NCBI GenBank assembly: GCA_903891475.1 | Contig: CAITEP010000012.1 | Span: 1 to 64,000, forward strand | Length of the DNA stretch: 64,000 bases | Direction of reading: 5' to 3' | Origin: an uncultured Mucilaginibacter sp. | GTDB lineage: Bacteria; Bacteroidota; Bacteroidia; Sphingobacteriales; Sphingobacteriaceae | Part shown: positions 43,828-52,648 of the stretch, piece after piece | How positions within the stretch are numbered: position 1 is the stretch's first letter | Layout of the letters: each line of letters begins with the position of its first letter | The notes under the pieces: model-generated | What the model saw: the letters and a program-made list of their open reading frames with translations, nothing else | Databases searched by the model: none | Told to the model about the DNA's origin: nothing | Translations under genes and position numbers: made by a program

Positions 43828-45507
43828 TTAAAGGTTATTTTTCTTTAATTCCTCCACCGCATAGTTGGCGGCCCTAGCAGTTAATGCCATGTATGTTAAT
43901 GAAGGGTTTTGGCAAGCAGCTGAAGTCATGGCAGCACCATCGGTAACAAATACATTTTTGGCATCCCAAACCTGGTTCCAACCATTTAATACCGAAGTTT
44001 TAGGATCGCGACCCATGCGAGCGGTTCCCATTTCGTGTATACCGCGACCTAAATATGGATTAGCACTATAAGTATGTACATTTTTAACACCTGCCGCTTC
44101 TAACATTTCTTTGGCATCGCTTTCCATGTCTTTACGCATTTTTAGCTCGTTATCTTTCAATTCGGCATCAAATGCTAAAACAGGAAGTCCCCATTTATCT
44201 TTTACTGTTTTATCAAGATAAATTCTATTTTCGTGATAAGGTAATGTCTCACCAAAGCCACCAATACCCATCGACCAAGTACCAGGTTCAGTAATTGCAT
44301 CTTTAAATTCTCCACCAATATTCATTTCGGCAACCTGTTTGCCCCATCCATCACGGCTTGCACCACCTTGGTAACCAAAACCACGAATATAATCGCGCTT
44401 GTCGCCATTCATGTTACGATACCTTGGAATATAAATACCATTGGCACGACGGCCGAAGTAATATTTATCTTCAAAACCTTCAACAGTACCACCAGCACCA
44501 ACATTCAAGTGATGATCCATTACGTTATGACCCAACTCACCACTACTGCTACCTAAACCATCAGGCCAAATATCAGTCGCAGAGTTCATTAAAATCCAAG
44601 TACTGTTAAATGCGGAAGCATTTACGAAAACTATTTTGGCAAAAAATTCATAAGTTTGGTTGGTTTCCGCATCTAAAACCTCTACACCTTTCGCTTTCTT
44701 GGTATCCTTATCATAAAGAATTTTGGTAACGATAGACCAAGGGCGAACAGTTAACTTACCAGTAGCCATTGCAGCAGGTAAAGTAGCTGATTGTGTACTG
44801 AAATAAGCCCCGAACGGACAACCTAACCAACATTTGTTACGATACTGGCAGTTTGTACGGTTATTGTGTGGAACAGTTATATTAGCCGTACGACCGATTA
44901 CAAAATTACGAGCGCCTTTATAAATGTCTTTAAAACGTTTAGCAACGTCCTTTTCAACTATGTTCATATCCATTGGTGGCATAAAATCACCATCAGGAAG
45001 AACAGCTAGGCCATCTTTATTTCCAGAGATACCTGCAAAACGTTCCGCATATCCATACCATTGTTCAAGGTCTTTATAACGGATGGGCCAATCAACACCT
45101 ATACCATCTTTCAAGTTCTCTTCAAAATTGAAATCGGCCCAACGGTATGATTGTCTGCCCCACATTAATGATCGTCCTCCAACGTGGTAACCTCTGAACC
45201 AATCAAAACGTTTTTTCTCAACATAAGGACTTTCTTTATCATTGGCCCAATAGTCAAGATTGGTTTCGTTTAATGGATAATCGCGTTTTAAAACCGGGTA
45301 ATCCTCAATCATTTTTTGTGTACGACCACCCCTGTGAGGAAATTCCCAAGGGTCTTTGTTGGCGTTCACATAATCTTTAATGTGTTCGATGTTACGGCCA
45401 CGCTCTAACATTATGGTTTTTAAACCTTTTTCAGTTAATTCTTTCGCAGCCCAACCGCCCGAAATCCCTGAACCAATGACTATAGCGTCATAAGTATTTG
45501 CAGACAT
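43828..45507 (-). CDS. GMC family oxidoreductase, catalytic subunit of a sugar dehydrogenase (1)
   Basis: Protein of 559 residues. FAD motif IVIGSGISGGWAAKEL (9-24); a cysteine cluster NCQYRNKCWLGCPFG in the middle, as in flavoproteins that hold an extra iron-sulfur cluster; C-terminal catalytic His/Asn region (HEMGTARMG and CQNPSLTYMA). It has no signal peptide, so it needs the small subunit's Tat signal to reach the periplasm. Such enzymes oxidise sugars or glycosides, typically at C3 in glucoside 3-dehydrogenases, passing electrons to a cytochrome c. Related to the second GMC at 45669-47384. Confidence 0.94.
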   Translation of the reverse strand: MSANTYDAIVIGSGISGGWAAKELTEKGLKTIMLERGRNIEHIKDYVNANKDPWEFPHRGGRTQKMIEDYPVLKRDYPLNETNLDYWANDKESPYVEKKRFDWFRGYHVGGRSLMWGRQSYRWADFNFEENLKDGIGVDWPIRYKDLEQWYGYAERFAGISGNKDGLAVLPDGDFMPPMDMNIVEKDVAKRFKDIYKGARNFVIGRTANITVPHNNRTNCQYRNKCWLGCPFGAYFSTQSATLPAAMATGKLTVRPWSIVTKILYDKDTKKAKGVEVLDAETNQTYEFFAKIVFVNASAFNSTWILMNSATDIWPDGLGSSSGELGHNVMDHHLNVGAGGTVEGFEDKYYFGRRANGIYIPRYRNMNGDKRDYIRGFGYQGGASRDGWGKQVAEMNIGGEFKDAITEPGTWSMGIGGFGETLPYHENRIYLDKTVKDKWGLPVLAFDAELKDNELKMRKDMESDAKEMLEAAGVKNVHTYSANPYLGRGIHEMGTARMGRDPKTSVLNGWNQVWDAKNVFVTDGAAMTSAACQNPSLTYMALTARAANYAVEELKKNNL

Positions 45508-45668
45508 ATAATAATGTATAAATGGTTAAATAAATTTATAAAATGGTTACTTTGATAAATGTATGAACAAAAAATTACCTTGCAAATTTTCATTGCGTTT
45601 TTTTTACACAATGAAAGTATTTACCCCTATATTTCAACTGTTTTTTCCATCCAAATCAAAAATCAGTA

Positions 45669-47384
45669 TCAAATATTTCCTTTTTTAATTTCAGAAATCG
45701 CGTAATCAGCAGCCCTTGCCGTAAAAGCCATATACGTAAGCGATGGGTTTTGGCAGGAGGTTGAAGTCATGCTGGCGCCATCAGTTACAAAAACATTTTT
45801 ACAGGCATGCATTTGGTTCCATTTGTTAAGGATAGAGGTTTTAGGATCATTACCCATCCTAACACCACCCATTTCATGAATATCCAAACCCGGTGCCTGA
45901 TGATTTGTTGAGGCCTTGATATTGGTAAAACCAGCTGAGGTAAACATCTCGGTAAGTTGTTCCACAAAATCCTTTTTCATTTTTTCGTCGTTATCATCAT
46001 AATCAACCGAAATTTTTAATTGAGGAACACCCCATTCATCCTTCAATGATTTATCAAGCGCTACATAATTACTGGCTTTAGGAATGGTTTCGCCCATCAT
46101 ATGCGAACCAACTTGCCAAGGACTTAAATCGCCTTTCACCAAGTTTTCCTTTAAGCTCTGCCCCACTCCATCATAGTTATGTTGTTGGTACCTGCCCGCA
46201 TAAAAACCACAGGCATAACCTCTCAAAAAGTCAGTTTCCTGTTTATATACGTTCCGGAACCTTGGGATGTAGCCGCCCCCTGCTGGGTTTCGACCATTGG
46301 TTGTATAATCCTTAAAGCCATCATATTCGCCACTTATACGAGCAGAATAGTTGTGGAAGGCAACATATTTACCAAGTACACCACTATCATTACCCAAACC
46401 ATTTGGGAAACGATTGGAAGTAGAATTCAATAATATCAGATTTGTATTTAAGGCAGCGGCATTTACAAATATTATTTTGGCAAAGTAGTCAATGGTCTCT
46501 TTTGTATTGGTATCAACCACCCTAACGCCTGTAGCTTTGCCTAGTTTTTCGTCGTAAATAATGGAATGAACAACAGAAAATGGCCGGAGTGTAGCATGAC
46601 CTGATTTCAATGCCCAGGGAATGGTAGATGCGTTTGCGCTAAAATATCCACCAAAAGGGCATCCACGCTGACAAAGGGTACGGTTTTGGCATTGAGTACG
46701 ACCTTGATCGAGATGAATTTGATTTGGTTTGGATAGATGCGCACAACGGGCACTAATTACGTGCCTGTTTTTGTATTTACTTTTTACGTGTTTACTAAAA
46801 TAATCTTCCACATCGTTTAACGGGAAGGCAGGTAAAAATTCGCCATCCGGTAATTCTGGTATGCCATCTTTATTACCGGAAATACCGGCAAATTTTTCAA
46901 CATAGCTATACCAAGGTGCAATATCTTTATAGCGTATAGGCCAATCAACCGCGAAACCATCGCGTGCTGGGCCTTCAAAATCAAAGTCGCTCCAACGTTG
47001 TGTTTGGCGAGCCCACATTAATGATTTACCACCCACCTGATAGCCCCGTATCCAATCAAAAGGTTTTTCCTGAACGTAAGGGTGTTCTTTATCTTTTACA
47101 AAAAAATGAGCCGCATCCTCATGAAAGGCATAACACCTGTTTACAATTGGATTTCCTTCCTGTACCTCATTTGGCAAAGTACCATGATGAGGAAATTCCC
47201 ATGGGTTGAGATTAGTTGTTGGGTAGTCTTTTAGGTGTTTAACATCACGACCTCGTTCGAGAATCAAGGTTTTTAGTCCTTTATCTGTTAACTCCTTTGC
47301 TGCCCAGCCCCCACTCATACCTGAGCCAATTACAATCGCGTCGAAGGTGCGTTCTTTTACACTATCAATATTTAAATTAGCCAT
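45669..47384 (-). CDS. GMC family oxidoreductase, catalytic subunit of a sugar dehydrogenase (2)
   Basis: Protein of 571 residues, clearly homologous to the 43828-45507 protein: FAD motif IVIGSGMSGGWAAKEL (18-33), cysteine cluster QCQNRTLCQRGCPFG, and C-terminal HEMGGVRMG and CQNPSLTYMA. No signal peptide. It lies 6 bp after its own small subunit gene (47391-47969), a clean two-gene pair. Divergence from the first GMC suggests different sugar specificity, not a recent duplication. Confidence 0.94.
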   Translation of the reverse strand: MANLNIDSVKERTFDAIVIGSGMSGGWAAKELTDKGLKTLILERGRDVKHLKDYPTTNLNPWEFPHHGTLPNEVQEGNPIVNRCYAFHEDAAHFFVKDKEHPYVQEKPFDWIRGYQVGGKSLMWARQTQRWSDFDFEGPARDGFAVDWPIRYKDIAPWYSYVEKFAGISGNKDGIPELPDGEFLPAFPLNDVEDYFSKHVKSKYKNRHVISARCAHLSKPNQIHLDQGRTQCQNRTLCQRGCPFGGYFSANASTIPWALKSGHATLRPFSVVHSIIYDEKLGKATGVRVVDTNTKETIDYFAKIIFVNAAALNTNLILLNSTSNRFPNGLGNDSGVLGKYVAFHNYSARISGEYDGFKDYTTNGRNPAGGGYIPRFRNVYKQETDFLRGYACGFYAGRYQQHNYDGVGQSLKENLVKGDLSPWQVGSHMMGETIPKASNYVALDKSLKDEWGVPQLKISVDYDDNDEKMKKDFVEQLTEMFTSAGFTNIKASTNHQAPGLDIHEMGGVRMGNDPKTSILNKWNQMHACKNVFVTDGASMTSTSCQNPSLTYMAFTARAADYAISEIKKGNI

Positions 47385-47390
47385 AAAGTA

Positions 47391-47969
47391 TTAAGCGGTT
47401 TTTAATTGTTTAACAGGAACATGTACATTGTACCTACCGGGTACCAGCTCATAAACAATTTGTTTAGTCATGAAATATTGCGAAGTAGTGTAACCAAAAA
47501 TAGTTTGTTGTTTTATTGCTGAAAAAAAGAAATTAAGCGAGTCGACCTTATTTTCATCTTTTAAATTTTTATCACTTGATTTTTTTGCTTTCGCTGATTT
47601 TTCAATATCAATCAAAACCGCTTCCTTGGTTTTATTGTCGAGGCTATTGAAAGGGTTATTATACTTACTTTTTGTATAATCTTTAAACTTGTCCAAACCA
47701 TCTAAAATAGTCTGTTGGTCCTTCTTATTATAGCAATCATCCAACATCAATAAAACAAAATCAGGTAGTTTAAGCTCTTTAGCACCTGGTGTGGTAGTTT
47801 TTGGGATAATGGTTTCCGCAATTTGGGCAATTAAACTTTGTTGGTCCTCATCCAAAATTATATGCTTTAGCTGAACAGCCTTTTTTCCGTTTGAATTTAG
47901 ACAAGATGGTAGTAAAACCGCACCTCCAAGCACCAAAGCCATGTTCCTGATTGCAATACGCCTATTCAT
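47391..47969 (-). CDS. Gluconate 2-dehydrogenase subunit 3 family protein (Tat signal), second copy
   Basis: Protein of 192 residues. A twin-arginine signal (MNRRIAIRNMALVLGGAVLL) with lipobox LPSC (about C23) and the small-subunit domain (IAQIAETIIPKTTTPGAKEL, about 49-68). It is 6 bp upstream of the second GMC gene and should form a complex with it and carry it across the membrane. Only weakly similar to the 41684-42313 copy outside the conserved core. Confidence 0.92.
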   Translation of the reverse strand: MNRRIAIRNMALVLGGAVLLPSCLNSNGKKAVQLKHIILDEDQQSLIAQIAETIIPKTTTPGAKELKLPDFVLLMLDDCYNKKDQQTILDGLDKFKDYTKSKYNNPFNSLDNKTKEAVLIDIEKSAKAKKSSDKNLKDENKVDSLNFFFSAIKQQTIFGYTTSQYFMTKQIVYELVPGRYNVHVPVKQLKTA

Positions 47970-48018
47970 GTATGGTTGTTGTAAATAATGGTTTAAAAAT
48001 TTTCAATAATTTGGTTCA

Positions 48019-48057
48019 ATAAAAAGCCCAATATCAGAAAATATTGAGCTTTTTGGT
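48019..48057 (-). terminator. Terminator after the 48130-49044 gene
   Basis: Stem AAAAAGCCCAATAT (48021-48034) against ATATTGAGCTTTTT (48041-48054), with one mismatch and a short loop, ending in T-rich sequence on the minus strand. It ends the unit of the TolB-like and TIM-barrel genes, so the second dehydrogenase pair begins a new transcript. Confidence 0.78.
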
Positions 48058-48129
48058 AATATTTTTTTTAAATAATTTGGAAGTCCAACTTTTTATGATT
48101 GTGGTCATTTAAAGTTTAATGATTTTTTA

Positions 48130-49044
48130 TTAAAACCCCCAACTTTTCATGTTATCCAAATCAGTTTTTACACAATCAAACGGATCCCTTCCTTGGTATG
48201 ATTCCTGTTCGATAATGAATTGGGTAGTTCCTCCACTTTTACGAGCCGCTAATACAATATCTTTTATTGGCATCACACCGGTACCCAAAATAGTACTGTC
48301 ATAACCATCCATCCCACCTCCAGTTTCGCTTTTTACTTCATCTTTTACGTGCATTAATTCAAAACGACCTGGATATTTATTAATTAAATCAATTGCTATA
48401 CCACCTGCTCCTAACATATTGCCAACGTCCATTTGTTGTACTACTAAATTAGGGTCGGTATTTTTTAAAATAAAATCATAAAGGGTGATCCCTTCTACTA
48501 CAGTCTTAAACTCAAAATTGTGGTTATGATAACCGTATTTCATACCAGACTTTTTACATAACTCACCACATTTATTGAATTGCTCCATAAAGCGTTTTAA
48601 AGCTTCGGTATCAGTGCGCAGACTTTCGTCTAACCATGGGCTAATTACATATTTTTGACCAGCAATAGCCGCATCTTCAATGGTATGCTTCCATTTGTCG
48701 GTAAAATCCTTTTTAGAGGTATCCCAATCCTGAGCGGTCATTACGGTATGCCCACTTACCATTTCAAGGCCAAAACCAATTAATAAATTTTTAAATTCCT
48801 TGGCCGAAAAACCGTAAAACTTACGATCGACATAATTTGCATGTTCAACAAAAAGGTAGCCGGCATCAGCAATTTTTTTCAAAGATCCCTTTGGGTCCTT
48901 TTGCATAGCATCTCTAACTGAATATAGCTGAACTCCGGTTCGTTCAATTTTTTTTGCACCGGCAAACAAATCACGTGGCATCAAAGCCGCGCCTGCAGTT
49001 AAAAGTACTCCTGTTTTTAAAAATTTTCTTCTTGAATTGTTCAT
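48130..49044 (-). CDS. Tat-exported sugar phosphate isomerase/epimerase (TIM barrel)
   Basis: Protein of 304 residues with a Tat signal (NSRRKFLKTGVLLTAGAALM) and a TIM barrel with the ligand-bearing segments MKYGYHNHNFEFKT (about 168-181), VQQMDVGNMLGAGG, LMHVKDEV and FIIEQESY. Same family and export route as 35474-36352, so at least two enzymes of this kind act in the periplasm. It starts one base after the stop of the TolB-like gene; the two are co-transcribed. Confidence 0.9.
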   Translation of the reverse strand: MNNSRRKFLKTGVLLTAGAALMPRDLFAGAKKIERTGVQLYSVRDAMQKDPKGSLKKIADAGYLFVEHANYVDRKFYGFSAKEFKNLLIGFGLEMVSGHTVMTAQDWDTSKKDFTDKWKHTIEDAAIAGQKYVISPWLDESLRTDTEALKRFMEQFNKCGELCKKSGMKYGYHNHNFEFKTVVEGITLYDFILKNTDPNLVVQQMDVGNMLGAGGIAIDLINKYPGRFELMHVKDEVKSETGGGMDGYDSTILGTGVMPIKDIVLAARKSGGTTQFIIEQESYQGRDPFDCVKTDLDNMKSWGF

Positions 49045-49045
49045 T

Positions 49046-50581
49046 TTATTTATTGACTATTGGAAAAATTGGAAATAATAAGGACGTATTACTAACAAAT
49101 GCCAGATGCTTACCATCAGGCGACCAGGAAGGGGTATTAATTGTACCTTGCCCACCATAAAGATAAGCGATTACTTTGGATGCCCCCCCATCTACCGGCA
49201 TCACCCGTAGATATACATGTTTATAAAATGGATGATCGCCAGGCGCAACTTCCGATTTCAAAAAGGTAATATAAACTATCCATTTTCCGTCGGGAGATAT
49301 GTGAGGGAACCAGTTATTATAATCGTCGTTTGTTAATTGAGTTTGCTCAGAGCCATCTGCCTTCATTCTCCATATCTGCATAAGTCCGCTACGCACCGAG
49401 TTAAAATAAATATATTTTCCATCAGGCGAATACTCAGGCCCATCATCTAAACCAGTGGTATTGGTAAGTCGCTCTTCCTGCCCACCTTCGGCGGGGATAC
49501 GGTAAACATCATATTCATTGTTTCGTGCACCACAAAAAACAATATATTTTCCATCTGGCGACCAACCATGCATATAAGATGGCCCTATCGGAGTTAACCT
49601 ATTAGGCTCTCCGCCAGCAATTGGTACTGTCCAACCTATTGAGTTTCCGGTTTGGTCACTGCTGCTGATAGCCAACATCTTACCATCAAACGAAATTACG
49701 TGGTCGTTATTATTATGAGTAGCCGAACCAGTGTTAAATACGGTTGGTCTATTTGTTTTAAGGTTATATTTATATAATAATCCATCACTATTATACAAAA
49801 GATGTTTACCATCAGCCATCCAATTGGGAGCTTGGATAGAAACCGGTGATTGATAAATTATTTTGCTTGTTTGCGTTTCAAGATCAAGTATTTCAATATC
49901 GCTACCTAGATATTGTTTATAGGGCACTAGTGTAGCTGGCGCAGGAACTACAATACGCGTATTATCAAAAACCGCTTTTTCGATTACGTCTTTATTATGG
50001 GCACAAATAAAAATACCCACATATACCTCATCACCTAAATCTACGTCAGCTAAATCCTGACTAATAAAAAGTTCGCCGTTACGAGCGATGGACATGGTAT
50101 AAACATTGCCTTTACGTTCTAACTGAATAATATCGGCGGCTTTTATTTCAAACTTCTTTTCTTCGGTTATCCCAGCTGTCGACTTTCTGTATTGCAATGA
50201 AGTTAATCCATCGCCATGAACTACGGCGCTTACATGTTTCGAATCAGTATCGAGTGATGACCTTACCATCCATCCCAGTTTGCGATGATCCTCCACCCCT
50301 TTACCAACTAAAAATGCCCGTGTGCGTAGAATAAAGTCACCTTTCATTTTTTTCCACACAAAATGAAATTCATCATGCATTGCCCAAACATTAGTGCCCG
50401 AACTAGATAAATCATAACGTTGACTTTCTTTATCATAGCTACCGGAACCAGGACTTTTTACCTTTCCGATGTCGCTTTGATTATCAAATATTCCTATTGA
50501 TTTTTGCTGTCCGAATGACAGTTTTATATTGATAACTATTAATAGTAAAACAGCAAAAATTACCCACAGTTTTTTACTCAT
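49046..50581 (-). CDS. Secreted TolB-like beta-propeller protein with N-terminal lectin-like domain
   Basis: Protein of 511 residues: signal peptide (about 1-25), an N-terminal DUF1349-like concanavalin domain (about 30-210; WAMHDEFHFVWKKMKGDF) and a C-terminal propeller made of PD40 repeats (WSPDGKYIVFCG, YSPDGKYIYFNS, ISPDGKWIVYIT, WSPDGKHLAFVS). It probably binds a glycan or protein in the periplasm or on the surface; no enzyme motif is seen. First gene of the unit with the TIM-barrel gene. Confidence 0.87.
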   Translation of the reverse strand: MSKKLWVIFAVLLLIVINIKLSFGQQKSIGIFDNQSDIGKVKSPGSGSYDKESQRYDLSSSGTNVWAMHDEFHFVWKKMKGDFILRTRAFLVGKGVEDHRKLGWMVRSSLDTDSKHVSAVVHGDGLTSLQYRKSTAGITEEKKFEIKAADIIQLERKGNVYTMSIARNGELFISQDLADVDLGDEVYVGIFICAHNKDVIEKAVFDNTRIVVPAPATLVPYKQYLGSDIEILDLETQTSKIIYQSPVSIQAPNWMADGKHLLYNSDGLLYKYNLKTNRPTVFNTGSATHNNNDHVISFDGKMLAISSSDQTGNSIGWTVPIAGGEPNRLTPIGPSYMHGWSPDGKYIVFCGARNNEYDVYRIPAEGGQEERLTNTTGLDDGPEYSPDGKYIYFNSVRSGLMQIWRMKADGSEQTQLTNDDYNNWFPHISPDGKWIVYITFLKSEVAPGDHPFYKHVYLRVMPVDGGASKVIAYLYGGQGTINTPSWSPDGKHLAFVSNTSLLFPIFPIVNK

Positions 50582-50793
50582 TGATACAAAATAGAAATAG
50601 TTTTAATTGGTTTACTAAGGTAATTATTAGTTTGATAATTCAAATAGGTATGAATTTTTTTTATGATTAATTTTTTAATAATATAAATCCGATAGGAATA
50701 GCCAAACAACCTAGGTATTTTTGTGTTTTATTATTGAGTTAATTACTTCAAGCATAAACTCGTCCTATTTGCTGTTTTTTAATTTAATAGCCA
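50582..50793. promoter_or_regulatory. Divergent promoter region; -7 element for the SulP gene
   Basis: 212 bp between the TolB-like gene (minus) and the SulP gene (plus). TATTTTTG at 50716-50723 fits the Bacteroidetes -7 consensus and lies 71 bp before the SulP ATG; a matching -33 TTG was not seen. Confidence 0.4.
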
Positions 50794-52434
50794 ATGTTTA
50801 GACCCAAAATACTAGATACATTTAAAAACTATACCAAAGCCCAGTTTTATAAAGACGCCATTGCCGGTGTTATAGTTGGTATTGTAGCACTTCCTTTATC
50901 AATCGCGTTTGCCATTGCCTCAGGAGTTTCTCCGGAGAAAGGTTTGGTTACCGCAGTGATCGCTGGCTTTATCATTTCGGTATTGGGAGGAAGCAAGGTA
51001 CAAATTGGTGGGCCAACAGGTGCCTTTATAGTAATTGTTTACGGAATAGTTCAGCAATTTGGCTTTAACGGTTTAATCATAGCAACCTTAATGGCGGGTG
51101 TATTATTAATAATTATGGGTTTAGCAAAATTTGGAAGTGTAATCAAATTTATCCCCCATCCTTTAATTGTTGGGTTTACTACCGGAATTGCTGTTATCAT
51201 TTTTTCATCCCAATTAAAGGATTTTTTTGGCCTACGAATGGGTGCGGTGCCAGCAGATTTTGTAAATAAATGGATTACATACAGTCTTTTTTTCCATACT
51301 TTAAACTATTATGCATTAACATTGGGCTTGGTTACCATAGCTATTATTTTATTATGGCCTAAGGTTACACACAAGGTTCCAGGCTCAATTATTGCTATAT
51401 TGATTACTACCCTGGGTGTTTATTTATTAAATATTCCTGTTGAAACCATAGGAAGTCGATTTGGCAGCATTCAAACAAACATACCTCACCCGGTTTTACC
51501 GATAATTAGCTGGCAGGTTTTTAAGCAGCTGATTAAACCAGCCTTTACCATTGCCTTACTAGGAGGTATTGAATCCTTATTATCGGCCGTAGTGGCCGAT
51601 GGTATGATTGGTGGAAACCACCGCTCAAATACCGAACTGATAGCGCAAGGCATTGCCAATATTGGTTCTTCATTGTTCGGAGGCATTCCTGCAACAGGAG
51701 CCATTGCGCGTACAGCAACCAATATAAAAAATGGAGGAAGAACACCCGTTGCTGGAATAATCCACGCAATCACCCTTTTTTTAATTCTATTATTTTTAGG
51801 TAAATGGGCAGCCTTAATCCCGATGGCAACCCTCGGTGGAATTTTAATAATTGTTGCCTATAATATGAGCGAATGGAAAAGCTTTATCGCCATTATGAAG
51901 ATTTCAAAAAATGATTCGGCGGTTTTAATTATAACCTGTTTGCTCACCATATTTATTGATTTAACAATCGCAATTGAGGTTGGTATAATTTTAGCCGGGT
52001 TTTTATTTATGAGGGATATGATGAAGGCGAGCAATGTACAACACCTTGATTCGGAAAATGAGATTTTAGATGAAGATTTGAATCAGACCTCGCTACCTGA
52101 AGGCATTGAAGTATTTGAAATAAATGGACCTTTGTTTTTTGGAGCGGCATTTAAGTTTAGGGATGCCATGAAAATTATTGCTAAACCGCCACAAGTATTA
52201 ATTATCAGAATGAAAAATGTACCAATTATTGATGCTACTGGCATTCATATTTTAAATGCGGTATATAAGGATGCGCTAGCAAATAATACCAAGATTATTT
52301 TATCTGAAATAAATAGTGAACAAGTTTTATTGGAATTAAAAAAGGCTAGGTTATTATTTAAAATAGGAAAAGCCAATATAACTGTGACTTATGAAAATGC
52401 CTTAAAACAAGGTATTGTGATAATAAATAGATGA
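50794..52434 (+). CDS. SulP family inorganic anion transporter with STAS domain
   Basis: Protein of 546 residues. About 10-14 membrane helices (20-410) with the SulP signature DAIAGVIVGIVALPLSIAFA near residues 20-39 and GGPTGAFIVIVYGIV, then a cytoplasmic STAS domain (about 432-546; IIRMKNVPIIDATGIH). Members carry sulfate, bicarbonate or dicarboxylates. No carbonic anhydrase is adjacent, so the ion is uncertain. Stand-alone gene. Confidence 0.94.
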   Translation: MFRPKILDTFKNYTKAQFYKDAIAGVIVGIVALPLSIAFAIASGVSPEKGLVTAVIAGFIISVLGGSKVQIGGPTGAFIVIVYGIVQQFGFNGLIIATLMAGVLLIIMGLAKFGSVIKFIPHPLIVGFTTGIAVIIFSSQLKDFFGLRMGAVPADFVNKWITYSLFFHTLNYYALTLGLVTIAIILLWPKVTHKVPGSIIAILITTLGVYLLNIPVETIGSRFGSIQTNIPHPVLPIISWQVFKQLIKPAFTIALLGGIESLLSAVVADGMIGGNHRSNTELIAQGIANIGSSLFGGIPATGAIARTATNIKNGGRTPVAGIIHAITLFLILLFLGKWAALIPMATLGGILIIVAYNMSEWKSFIAIMKISKNDSAVLIITCLLTIFIDLTIAIEVGIILAGFLFMRDMMKASNVQHLDSENEILDEDLNQTSLPEGIEVFEINGPLFFGAAFKFRDAMKIIAKPPQVLIIRMKNVPIIDATGIHILNAVYKDALANNTKIILSEINSEQVLLELKKARLLFKIGKANITVTYENALKQGIVIINR

Positions 52435-52648
52435 AAAATCTGCTAGACCCTATTTAAGACAAAGTTTAATAAAATAATTGTATGAAAGGGCAAATACACC
52501 ATTGGGCAGTAGTAATCTATAAATAAAATTGCCTTCGGAATAAATCTTCAAATTAAAATTTTAGTATATGGCAATATTTATATCTATTTAGTGTTTATTA
52601 TTTATCATATTTCACCAACTTTATAAAATCAAAATCAATCACATTAAT

